From Patiria miniata (taxonomy: Eukaryota; Echinodermata; Asteroidea; Valvatida; Asterinidae), in contig NW_024037057.1 in the NCBI RefSeq assembly GCF_015706575.1, forward strand, positions 6,505,203-6,569,202: a DNA stretch of 64,000 nt, written 5' to 3'. This document shows positions 11,601-18,799 of the stretch, in pieces. Within the stretch, counting starts at the first letter, position 1; each line of letters starts with the position of its first letter. The notes below the pieces were generated by a model, which saw nothing but the letters and a program-made list of their open reading frames with translations, was not told where the DNA came from and did no database searches. Made by a program: the position numbers and the translations under genes.

Positions 11601-14105
11601 TAAGGGCTCACAGAGGTGGAAGAACTCTGAACTCAACCCATCAAAGCCCAACAGCAGGTTTTGTTTAAATCTGTTGGGATAGGTACAGTACCCCTAAACT
11701 GAAGGTCTTTTACATTGGGTTTGGCATACCTCCAGAAACTAAGTCCAACAGTGCGTGTGTAGGATTTCCCATGTGGGTGTTGGAATTTACCAGGATGGGT
11801 ACGGTTCCTAGTAAATTATGCTAGGGAGATAAGGTTAAAGATGGTCTTTTGTGGTTTTTTTTCTGTTCAGAAAGGAGACATCATCCTGACAGTCAATGGC
11901 ACTAGCCTCTGGAACCTGTCCCACACCGACGCAGTCAGCGTCCTGAAGGCCAACGCCAACTCCAAAGCAATCGTACTCAAAGTACTGGAGGGAGACAGGG
12001 CGCTAGACGGCTCCACCCGGTACTCACCGTCATGGCTGACGTGGTTAACGCTTCCTCAGTGAGTAGATTTCATAGGCTGTGTTGAAAATTGTCCTGGCTA
12101 CGGCTATTCTCAGTAGCCTGTCAATGGCACAAATTGTAGCCACAGCCGCTAAATACCCCGAATTGATTATAGGGCTCATGACATGCATTTTACTTGGAAA
12201 CATATTTTGTGCCATGGGCCTTAGTCACGAGTCGGCCATATTGGATTGAAAGTGAGATAAAATCTTGATTTTTTGGAACTTGCGAACAGAAATGAAAGCA
12301 AGTTAATTACTAATTAACTCCAGTCTGCTTCATTGAATAATTTAAAATTTGTAATTAAATGATCCCTAATGTTTAAAGCCAGATTTAAGAAAAAATGACA
12401 GTAAATATGGGTGCATTGTGCCTGCATAAAAAGTCTGGCGCCATCCCATGCAACAGTTATCAATTAATGAAATACATTCAGGGAACTCGACAAAAATGGC
12501 CAACTTGTGAATAAGGCCCATAGCATCTTTGCATGAGCATCAGGTGTCGGCATATCTTTCTGTTTTTTACAGAAAAACATCTTACTCATGATGTCCACGT
12601 GACATACAATAACACCCAAAGTTAATATACAAAGTTAATAAACAGTAAAGAACACAATATAAAGCAAAAGTCTCTTGCGGTGGTCTCCACAAACTCTCCC
12701 TTTCTTACCAGTGAGGGCGTACTTGTGCACGGAGCCCATATTGTGTTGCAATAATCATTACAGTGAATTTCTACTGTTCATGACGTGGAACTCTAGTCGA
12801 GATTTAAGATTTGAGGCTTTGCATGGTGGAGTATCGGCATCGTTTCGGTTTGTGGTAACACCATGTGGTAATAACTACTGCTTAGAAGATATTTAGTTCT
12901 GAAAAGAACTTGTCCTGCTTATTATCAACTTTGCTAAGTAGTTTTGTTCTGATAAGAACAGTCCTGCTTTAAGTTCTAAAAGAACTTGTCTTTGGTCTCA
13001 ACGTTTCGACTAGCCTGCTCTAGTCATCGTCAGGAGACTGAAGAGAGTTGGAGATGCTGCTCCTTAAGTAGGCTGTGTTAAGATGGGGAATGCTTGTGTT
13101 GGTGGATTCTGATTGGTTGTCTGTTGGGCATTGTGTTAGAGTAGAGTTATAGTCAAGATTTTTGTCTCTTTTTCTTTCTCAAGATTTTGTCAAATCCAAA
13201 GCAAAGTCATCCTGGATAAGGAATCCTCTCCCAGCCTCGGTTTCAGCGTCGTCGGGGGCTGTGACTGTACCCATGGCAACCAACCAATCTTCGTCAAGAC
13301 GCTAGTCCCCAACGGCGCGGCCGGACGCAGCGGGCAGCTCAAGTATGTCAAGAGTTATATTTTTCTGTCACCTGCCTTTCTGAAATGGAAACAGCCTTTG
13401 AGTCAGTGAAAAAAAGTGCAATAGGTCTTTTTTCATGCTGCCACCATTTCAGTCATGCTCCCTGTATCCAATAACAGTACTGAATTATTATGTTTTTGTG
13501 GAAAAAAGAAACCAGACTATTTTCCTTCCAGCCTTGCTTTGGTTACGTTGATTTGAATGAGAAAAAATTAAAATGGCCGTAACATGATAATGGTCTATAG
13601 GTCTCTCTCAAATGACATCACTGCCTGCAGATTGTCACGTGCATCGGTATTTTCGTGACAAACATCGTTCAAAGTAAAAGCAACATGCCTGCGTTTAGAA
13701 CATTTTGCACACTGCGCGCACACGTACCTAATGGCGTGGAACCCGCAGTTGTAGTTTTCCTACGAAGATGGCGTCGTATGAGAGGGGCCTAAAGTGGAAT
13801 CCGCCGACCAAAATTAGAAGCTTTTACTGCGGTGGTGTCATGCTCACGCGCATGCTGCACAGGTTCTTAAAGACGAGGTGCATGCGCATTTCGGTATTCC
13901 TATAAGTTGAAATAGCTTGAAGGAGCCATGTGTACCAATTCTTGTTTTTGATATTTTTTTATATCCCAGGTGTGGGGATCAGTTACTGAAGGTGAACAAC
14001 GAGTCACTGCTCAACATCAACCACACGAGGGCGGTCTCCATCCTGAAAGCCATGCCGGGGAAGGTGCAACTGACTGTCGTGTCCTGGCCGGGCACTGCTG
14101 TCTGA
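2424..14105 (+). CDS. LNX: LNX1/2-type E3 ubiquitin ligase with four PDZ domains (5' partial, 11 exons)
   Basis: Spliced from 2424-2629, 3383-3492, 4633-4716, 5694-5881, 6901-6931, 7760-7876, 9353-9535, 10890-11012, 11871-12058, 13184-13342 and 13970-14105. All junctions are GT-AG and phases agree, giving 507 residues and a TGA stop. In order: two TRAF-type zinc fingers (about residues 9-64, counted from the first in-exon Met), then PDZ1 (81-165, ELGISIVGG), PDZ2 (176-260, PLGIKI), PDZ3 (300-388, SLGISVSGG) and PDZ4 (416-502, SLGFSVVGG). The C-terminus GTAV is itself a class I PDZ ligand. The order and many stretches match vertebrate LNX1/LNX2, which are RING ligases that ubiquitinate partners such as Numb at junctions and in the cytoplasm. 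LNX proteins are about 690-730 residues, so the N-terminal RING of roughly 150-200 residues lies on exons left of the window. PDZRN3/4 are relatives but have fewer PDZ domains. The family call is firm; orthology to LNX1 versus LNX2 is not resolvable. Confidence 0.95.
2761..3215. mobile_element. Two head-to-tail foldback MITEs in the first LNX intron
   Basis: Each unit (about 2761-2973, 5' truncated, and 2974-3215) is nearly palindromic. GCTTAGCACAAAAAAAGTC followed by a pyrimidine-poor arm returns as its complement, and the ends read GGGCCAATTTCACGGC and its complement. The two units are about 90% alike by eye and abut, so one probably inserted next to the other. Confidence 0.75.
3383..3492 (+). 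CDS. LNX: LNX exon: start of PDZ1
   Basis: The acceptor CAG is at 3380-3382 and the donor GTGAGT at 3493. The exon completes a valine codon begun in the previous exon and encodes a short linker, then TTIEITRRRDEELGISIVGG, the first strand and carboxylate-binding loop of PDZ1, ending NETPL. The linker between finger and PDZ1 is only about 12 residues. Confidence 0.95.
3520..4515. repeat. 11-bp minisatellite in an LNX intron
   Basis: About 1 kb made of variants of GACTTGTGATT and GACATGTGATT, with higher-order blocks such as the one repeated at 3890-3970 and 4015-4095. It fills almost all of the 3493-4632 intron. Long frames on the minus strand read as Ser/His/Gln-rich repeats and are not genes. 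Confidence 0.9.
4633..4716 (+). CDS. LNX: LNX exon: PDZ1 middle
   Basis: Acceptor AG is at 4631-4632 and donor GTGAGT at 4717. Twenty-eight codons in phase 0 encode IIVQEVTDGGIIARDGRI followed by AAGDQIVQ, the core strands of PDZ1, closely matching the vertebrate LNX segment with IARDGRLLAGDQILQ. Confidence 0.95.
5170..5610. repeat. 43-bp minisatellite in an LNX intron
   Basis: Three to four close copies of a 43-base unit beginning CATTCATCCTCAATCCTCC at about 5390-5590, preceded by diverged copies. It opens three overlapping reading frames of Ile/Leu/Pro-rich repeats, which are not coding. Confidence 0.85.
5694..5881 (+). CDS. LNX: LNX exon: end of PDZ1, start of PDZ2
   Basis: Acceptor AAG is at 5691-5693 and donor GTAAGG at 5882. 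It encodes the PDZ1 helix and last strand (HLTVYREK), a polar linker, then the PDZ2 opening TYKIGLNK and the loop VPLGIKIAARR. It ends in phase 2, which the 31-base exon completes. Confidence 0.95.
5916..6288. mobile_element. Harbinger/Tourist-like MITE, copy 1
   Basis: Flanked by TTA target duplications (5913-5915 and 6289-6291). The inverted repeats run GGCC, an A-tract, then AGTCTCCGGTTTCTGG, mirrored at the right. TTA/TAA targets and GG-starting ends suit PIF/Harbinger elements. There is no transposase. Confidence 0.8.
6507..6545. repeat. Poly-pyrimidine C-rich tract
   Basis: A run of C with few T interruptions. It precedes a MITE fragment and is likely to be length-variable and error-prone in assembly. 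Confidence 0.7.
6551..6701. mobile_element. Harbinger-like MITE 3' fragment
   Basis: Repeats the right portion of the 5916-6288 element (CAGGATTCCAGTCAAACCAG through the GCGCATGGCTAC stretch and the CCAGAAACC end) and stops in GGCC then TTA. The left half is missing. Confidence 0.7.
6901..6931 (+). CDS. LNX: LNX 31-base microexon in PDZ2
   Basis: Acceptor TTTCAG is at 6895-6900 and donor GTAAGA at 6932. Thirty-one bases complete an arginine codon and add NDPGVYVVEV, matching the LNX PDZ2 segment with DEPGVFILDL. Without it the PDZ2 frame would be lost, so it must be included. Confidence 0.93.
7347..7728. mobile_element. Harbinger-like MITE, divergent relative
   Basis: TAA duplications at 7344-7346 and 7729-7731 flank inverted repeats beginning GGCC, a long A-tract and CGGTCTCTGGTCAG. 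The ends are a variant of the 5916 family, so it is probably a sister subfamily. It lies in the intron before the PDZ2 exon at 7760. Confidence 0.75.
7760..7876 (+). CDS. LNX: LNX exon: PDZ2 middle
   Basis: Acceptor TTCAG is at 7755-7759 and donor GTCAGT at 7877. Thirty-nine codons encode LEDSVAWRDRRLKADDRVIE and on through VNGQDL to the PDZ2 helix. They match the LNX pattern of gly/asp-rich turn, DRVL/IxxNG and helix. Confidence 0.95.
8692..9245. mobile_element. TTAA-target (piggyBac-like) MITE, copy 1
   Basis: TTAA at 8692 and 9242 flank mirrored ends AGCTATAGTCCATCATTTG. Exact TTAA duplications are typical of the piggyBac superfamily. Reversed copy at 44290-44748 and a 5' fragment at 59622-59800. 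Confidence 0.75.
9353..9535 (+). CDS. LNX: LNX exon: end of PDZ2 and linker to PDZ3
   Basis: Acceptor ACAG is at 9349-9352 and donor GTATCG at 9536. It encodes the final PDZ2 strand (DRIRLVVVRTVRP), a charged linker (SPETQDAESLHVQDFLNDFP), and then TRQEKLINIKK, the first strand of PDZ3. The linker corresponds to the long PDZ2-PDZ3 spacer of LNX proteins. Confidence 0.93.
9581..9890. mobile_element. GGCCAAGTTCG MITE, copy 1
   Basis: Ends GGCCAAGTTCGGGCAAGGAC and its complement are mirrored, with inner palindromic GTCGACTA steps. A reversed copy lies at 54737-55048 and is over 90% alike by eye. Target duplication is unclear, so the superfamily is not assigned. Confidence 0.8.
10387..10834 (-). 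repeat. Tandem pair of about 220-bp SINE-like units
   Basis: Two diverged direct copies share TACCTGTGGCTGGAGAT-type and AGTCAGATCTACATRTARAG-type segments. On the minus strand each has the CTTGGGCAAGGCA-like SINE body (copy 2 more decayed). The pair lies in the intron before the PDZ3 exon. Confidence 0.65.
10890..11012 (+). CDS. LNX: LNX exon: PDZ3 first half
   Basis: Acceptor ACAG is at 10886-10889 and donor GTCCGT at 11013. It encodes GSKESLGISVSGGRGGPRGD followed by VPVFVTNVQADGCVGRQGQL, the PDZ3 loop and core. It matches the LNX segment [20 protein letters not shown]. Confidence 0.95.
11073..11480. mobile_element. MITE carrying a tRNA-like insert
   Basis: Inverted ends about 55 bp long share CGTAATTTT, then GGTTAGGGGCAATGTCATG, on both sides. 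The minus strand of the interior (about 11255-11320) has a box A TAGCCTAGTGG and box B GGTTCGAATCC, as in a tRNA-derived SINE head. The acceptor and T stems do not pair, so it is not a working tRNA gene. Confidence 0.65.
11871..12058 (+). CDS. LNX: LNX exon: PDZ3 second half and SPSW linker
   Basis: Acceptor TTCAG is at 11866-11870 and donor GTGAGT at 12059; reading into the intron gives an immediate stop. It encodes KGDIILTVNGTSLWNLSHTD and the rest of PDZ3, then the linker YSPSWLTWLTLPQ. Vertebrate LNX carries a similar SPSW-x-x-WLGLP tryptophan-rich patch between PDZ3 and PDZ4. Confidence 0.95.
12173..12535. mobile_element. Inverted-repeat element in an LNX intron
   Basis: The left part repeats the start of the 28493 element (CTCATGACATG, then a 25-base similar stretch). 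From about 12219 a mirrored pair GGGCCTTAGTCACGAGT and its diverged complement at 12485-12535 mark a MITE. The right end (CAGGGAACTCGACAAAAATG) recurs at 30920. Confidence 0.5.
12880..13140 (-). mobile_element. Penelope-like element fragment (probable)
   Basis: Short hairpins of GTTCT-AAA-AGAAC type precede a hammerhead-like block with CGAAACGTTGAGACC on the minus strand. This arrangement resembles terminal repeats of Penelope-like retroelements, which are known to carry hammerhead motifs. No reverse transcriptase is present. The assignment rests on motif style only. Confidence 0.4.
12994..13038 (-). ncRNA. Hammerhead-ribozyme-like fold
   Basis: On the minus strand: stem I GUCUC/GAGAC, then CUGACGA, stem II GACUAG/CUAGUC with loop AGCAGG, GAAA, and CGUU at the expected cleavage position. 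The very short stem III suits Penelope-type hammerheads. One extra base sits between CUGACGA and stem II, so activity is uncertain. It is antisense to LNX and cannot cut the LNX pre-mRNA. Confidence 0.45.
13184..13342 (+). CDS. LNX: LNX exon: PDZ4 first half
   Basis: Acceptor TCAAG is at 13179-13183 and donor GTATGT at 13343. It encodes SKVILDKESSPSLGFSVVGG and NQPIFVKTLVPNGAAGRSGQ, the fourth PDZ loop and core, matching the LNX segment [20 protein letters not shown]. Confidence 0.95.
13600..13789. mobile_element. GGTCTC-type MITE, copy 2
   Basis: Same ends as 252-475 (GGTCTCTCTCAAATGACATC and GTCGTATGAGAGGGGCC) and a similar CpG-rich interior. It lies in the last LNX intron. Confidence 0.65.
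13970..14105 (+). CDS. LNX: LNX terminal coding exon: end of PDZ4 and stop
   Basis: Acceptor CCCAG is at 13965-13969. It encodes CGDQLLKVNNESLLNINHTR and the last strand QLTVVSWPGTAV, ending in TGA at 14103-14105. The WPG-x-x-Φ ending is the LNX signature and places T at -2 and V at 0, a class I PDZ ligand. Confidence 0.95.
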
Positions 14106-14539
14106 CCCTTGCCCTCTGACCTCTGCGGAACCTCCCGCACACAATTACTGCAGTAATTTGGGACACATAGAGTGTACTTGGTCAACGTTTTGTTTTCACA
14201 GAGATTAAACCCTTTAGTCACTATAGTGCTTTAAATTTGTGGTCTGCAGGTATTTAATTCTGCAGGTTGTGGGTTCGAGTCCACCCTGGGGTCATGGTGC
14301 GTGTGTCCTTGGGCAAGGCACTTTGTCAATCATTGCTTCTCCCCACCCAGAAGTAAATGGGTACCTGTGAGGGCAGAGATGGTGGTTGTAATTGATTCTA
14401 GATGCTTTGCGCCAAAACGGCAGCATGGAGCTGTATACTCCCCAGAGAGCTGAGATGGTCTTTGGAATGTTTCATGGGACTAATGAGCAGGGGTAATAAT
14501 GGCTCTTGTACAGCACGTTGGGAGCTTGTGTGAAATAAA
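14106..14539 (+). other. LNX 3' untranslated region (probable) with poly(A) signal
   Basis: Sequence after the stop runs into a SINE-like stretch and reaches AATAAA at 14534-14539, the first plausible polyadenylation signal. More distal signals exist, so a longer UTR is possible. Inference only; no transcript evidence. Confidence 0.4.
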
Positions 14540-14545
14540 CATGGT
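14228..14545 (+). mobile_element. tRNA-derived SINE in the LNX 3' end
   Basis: A box B-like GGTTCGAGTCC near 14269 is followed by a SINE body with CCTTGGGCAAGGCACTTTG, a stretch with AAATGGGTACCTG, and a 3' end near the AATAAA. This body is widespread in invertebrate SINEs. Box A is weak, so the head is degenerate. The element may supply the LNX poly(A) signal. Confidence 0.6.
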
Positions 14546-16860
14546 CTGTTGCTGTGTACCCTTTTGAAGCAAAACGAAATTTCATCTCAACTTCAGAATC
14601 AAGTGTTCGGCACGACACTTGTACGCCTTACGGTGTGTACATAAAAGCAAGATGGTCAAGTTTTGGGTAAAAATCGGCTGACTTTAAGCTATAATAAGTG
14701 TTAAAATGTACGTATTCCTATGCTTCACATTAACGATATGCACTGCCTTATACCACACATGTTGGGCTGAATGGACAAGATCAGATAGACCACAGTACTA
14801 AAATACAGGGTCTCTTTCCTTTTTATAACTTATTTGATTTTGGTACGACAACTGATTTCTTCTAAATCCGTTGTTTCTGGTGTAGTTGCATCTTCTTCAT
14901 CTTCTTCGCACCAGTCTTTCAAAAAAAAGTGGAAAATTTGTCTCAGCCCAATTAAACTGCCTTAATTTGTATTGCGCACTAATGCCGTCAGGCCTAATTT
15001 ATTGTCATGCAGATATATGGAAACTATAGATATGCGTTAAGGCGGAGTTAGAGGGCAGTTGTTTTGTATCACTAGGATAGGCATGCGTAAATTTTATGCA
15101 TTCTTTTTTATACTAAAACTAAAATAACAAATCACACCTTCTGAGACACCTGCAACGCATAAGGGCTACGTGCCACATTTTCTTTCTTTTTTCAAGAAAC
15201 CAAAGTTTTATGTTAGGCTATTCTAGACAGTAATATTGAGGCATTAATCAATAGTGCTATAGGCGAGCATAACTTTCAAAGTGCCACTGATGAAATCAGT
15301 GACTTTGGGAGTTTTTGTTTTGTATTTTCAAAACATGCATTCAGAGCAAATGAATTGTAGCGTGCCTTTTCGCTGTCAAGAACTTTTGAGAAATCTAAAA
15401 AGTTTCTAGGAATCAAGCTAGGAAAAGCTAGGACTTAAGTGTTCCATACCCAGAACTTTCTTACCAGCTTCATTATGTCGTTGATTAATAATATTATTTA
15501 TTTACTTCTGGTGATGAAACCAAGGATTCCTCAAAAGCGTCGTAGGCACTGTAGCTCGCAAGCCTGAAGAAACCTGTAGAGAGAGACAATGAGGAGAAAT
15601 TACAGTTTTAGAGGTGGGAGAAAACCCCAGAAGAATATTCTGAGGAAAACCCACGGAATCAGGTAGGGACTGAAAACCCAATCCACATGTGGACCAGGGC
15701 AGGAATCGAACCCATGTCACATTGGTGGAAGGCGAGGAAAGTAACCGCTGTACCAACCTGACTCCCAAATGAAATATTGTTTTCTTTCTCTACTCTCACT
15801 CTATGTCGCTGTTATTTGTATTGTTTTGGTAAAATGACAAACATCCCAACAGTCCAAATCCCAAAGTCCAAATCTTTCGTTGCAATACTTTAGCAATGTG
15901 TTTTGAATCCGACCCTGCCCGTGTGTACCCTCCTATTCCTATATTTTGTCAACTTATTTTTGTCCAGCTTATTAACACAAGTTATGATTGATCAATTCTC
16001 AACTGAAAATACTAATGAATGCCTGTACATAGAATACTGTGACGATTACAAATTGAAACTTTTTTTATAAATAATTTCTTGAAGAGATATTATTAAAACC
16101 ACATGTATATGTATGTATGTGCTTGTTATGACTATGGAAAGTGTAAGTACTTTGAAAAATAATTTCAATTCGAACCACCCGTTAAGTTATATGTTATGTA
16201 GATACATGTATTATATTCTGTCTAAATTAGTCTCACACTAAGTTGCAATTCTTTCTTTCTTTGTGCAAAAAAATCACCAGTATCGTAAAGAACTAACGAT
16301 GGTAGGTGTGCACTCAATAGTGAAGGTATTCACAGGTTTGCGAGAATCTGTTACGAAGAGAATGAAGTTGAGTTTGGCTTGTTGTAGAAAGACACTGCAG
16401 ATGAAGCGTCAAGGACCGGAGGATTTTTTTTCACAAGGAAAGATTCAGATTCAAACCGAAGGTCTGAATTAATTGAGCTTTCCTTTTCGGTGAGGATTTA
16501 AAGAAAATCTGAATTACATATTTTTTATACAATGGCGTAACACTGAGAGCATCAACTTGGCTGTTAGTTTGAAAATCTTCAAAGATTTTGTGACAATCCA
16601 AAAAAGTCCGTCATGCGGAATTATTGCTAGCTTTAGCCATTGTTTTGACATGTTACAAAATACACTGAATCTTCGCCCCAACTAAGCCATTTTCTTTCAA
16701 TTTTGGTTTTTGCGAAGTCTTTGGTCTTTGATTGTTATTTTTATGTAAATGTATTTATGTCATCGGATCTGCAATTTTGGTCTCGGTGTTCTTTCCAGAG
16801 TAGCTTGCACAACCTTTCATTAGCTAAAGTTTCCAGTCGTCAAAAGAAAACCATCCACCA
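14546..16860. other. Gene-free stretch downstream of LNX
   Basis: AT-rich sequence with only the SINE at 15503-15768. Distal LNX 3' UTR cannot be excluded because further AATAAA-like hexamers occur, but no coding exon is visible. Confidence 0.5.
15503..15768 (-). mobile_element. tRNA-derived SINE family 2, reverse copy
   Basis: Reverse complement of the 24066-24334 element: box B GGTTCGATTCC-like head at the right, then GATTGGGTTTTCAGTCCCTA, a CCTCCC-rich middle and a CCTTGGTTTCATCACC tail. The two copies are about 85% alike by eye. Confidence 0.8.
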
Positions 16861-17095
16861 AGCCCCGCCCAGTGATGTATTGACCAATCACAGACGTGAT
16901 CGCGAGACGTATATGCGCGCATTTACGTATGACGCGCGCGCGCGATGGGGCATTGGAATGGCGCACGTGTTGTTGTCCACATCATAGATACAGAAGTAAA
17001 TTTATTCTGTATCTATGGCCCACGCGTGTTGTATGGGGGCGGGGCTTAATTAATCGGTCGGTTATTACAACAGAGATACCAGTAACGGTTTAAAC
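16860..17095. mobile_element. CpG-rich MITE, relative of 34516-34820
   Basis: Shares TGACCAATCACAG, GGCATTGGAATGGCGCACGT and GGGCGGGGCTTA blocks with the reverse complement of the 34516 element. Its own terminal repeats are eroded. Confidence 0.55.
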
Positions 17096-17512
17096 GTTGT
17101 TAGTTACTTTCATTTCTGTTGATTAACTAAGTGAAATATTTATTGATATACTGTTTTGAGGATCAGTACGAAAACATGTAAATAAATCTTTTTCTTTTGC
17201 AATATTTACATCCATGTGCTGTTATTAAGTAATTTCACAAAAACTATTAACATTACTGACTACCCACCCACCCACCCACACAATCTTCACGCGACGTACA
17301 TCTCATGTATCCGGCTGGGATCAATCTGGTTTTTGCTTACCACAGCAACATAGTTCCGCTGAGCTGAGCAACTTGACGAAATCAGTTTGTTTCTGTTTTT
17401 GTCTTTTGTTCAAGTTTCTTTAATGTTTAAATCTAGTGTGTGGCTTAGGTCAGTCTCTTCCACCTGTCGAATCACCTGTCGCGGGGTACCACGCGCTTCC
17501 CCGGGCGACAAA

Positions 17513-17740
17513 ATGGTGAAACTTCAGAGAGTGCCAAATCCACTACGATTAGATTTTATCCGTATTCGTTTCCTATGTGATTATGAATCTAATACTTCTC
17601 TCTTGCGGCGGTCATTTTGGATTACTGTGTCATTTTTTGGCGTTGCTTATACAACGTACTTTACAAATTACTGGTGTCCCTCTGCGGCCATGATCAATGA
17701 GGTAAAATCCTTTTTCCACAAAACTTCGCTGCCCAAATAA
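17513..17740 (+). CDS. Candidate small membrane protein (75 aa), unrecognised
   Basis: ATG in good context (ACAAAATGG) follows a CpG-rich leader. The frame encodes a basic N-terminus (MVKLQRVPNPLRL), one hydrophobic segment near residues 32-50 (SFWITVSFFGVAYTTYF) and a short polar tail to TAA. The size and layout resemble small inner-membrane mitochondrial subunits, but I match it to no family. It could equally be a chance frame. A weak donor (GAG|GTAAAA) inside leaves room for splicing. Confidence 0.25.
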   Translation: MVKLQRVPNPLRLDFIRIRFLCDYESNTSLLRRSFWITVSFFGVAYTTYFTNYWCPSAAMINEVKSFFHKTSLPK

Positions 17741-17799
17741 TTACCCCACGTCTTTATCTTTTTTTTTTGTACGAAAAATAGAGGCATTATGTAATATAC

Positions 17800-17945
17800 A
17801 AATGTAAGACGGCAAGAGGAGAGGACTGGGCACCGCCACTCATTATGCCGCGCCCAAGACACAGTGGACCTCTAACATCCCACTGCCCCTACGGCCAATA
17901 AATGGCTATGGGTACCTTTACCTTACCTTTTTTACCTTTACAAAT
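17800..17945 (+). repeat. Probable retroposon 3' tail
   Basis: GGCCAATAAATGGCTATGGG is followed by repeats of TACCTT at 17905-17940. A unique body ending in a short tandem tail is typical of a LINE or SINE 3' end. No second copy in the window. Confidence 0.35.
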
Positions 17946-18617
17946 GTAATCCTTTTTTTAAAAATAAATTGTACATACACTTGATTTATGTTTGGCAAGC
18001 AAGGACGTTGAGGGCGCTATGGACCCAGCCGGCACCTGAAATCAGGGATCACTTGTGTATAACAAAGGTTCAATGGCCGGGAACAGGCACCTGTTTTAGT
18101 TTTTTTCGGGCGTCTTTCGAGTTTGCCCTTGGCTGGCTTGGATGAGTGGAGGTGATTAAACAAAAGCCGCCCAAAATGTATTGCTGTCGAGACCTTTGGT
18201 ATCTCAGAGGCCGCTGCTTACCGTGGGCACGTCAGATTGATAAAAATATGTTTGTATTCAACAATAGGAAACAGAATGATAAAATATGATTCTACTAAAT
18301 GATAGAAAACAAGGCTAACACCCTCCCCCCCCCCCCCCCGGCCAATTAATCCACCACCTGCATATACGCTGCTACATCGGCGCAAAAATGTGTAGTTGAC
18401 ACATTCTTGGCTGCCTGCCAAACTTGGCCACAGACGCGGACCCGGGATCGATGTTTGAATCGAGACGGTCAACGAACTTTCTTCCATTTATCGAAACAAT
18501 AATAGGTTCGGTTTTCTTTGGCAGGCCGAGCACGATAGAATAGTTTCTCCAGATGTTGGAACATTCTCGCAACTAAAATGGCAACTACTTGGCAACGCTT
18601 GCTATACACGGATATTA

Positions 18618-18785
18618 TGGGGAACATCGGGTAGACCCCATGTTGGGTGCATATACTTATGTTCCCCAATACCGATGTTCCCCGAAATCCTTACTCTATA
18701 ACCCTAATCCTAACCCTAATCCTAAATCTAATCCTAAGGATTTTGGGGAACATAGGTATTGGGGAACATCGGGTAGACCCCATGT
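18618..18785. repeat. Inverted repeat around a telomere-like CCCTAA core
   Basis: Arms built from GGGGAACATCGG-type units face each other around 18697-18738, where CCCTAATCCTAA variants repeat. GGGGAACATCGGGTAGACCC occurs in direct orientation at both ends as well, so the arms are mixed direct and inverted copies. Confidence 0.6.
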
Positions 18786-18799
18786 TCTGATGAGAGGGG

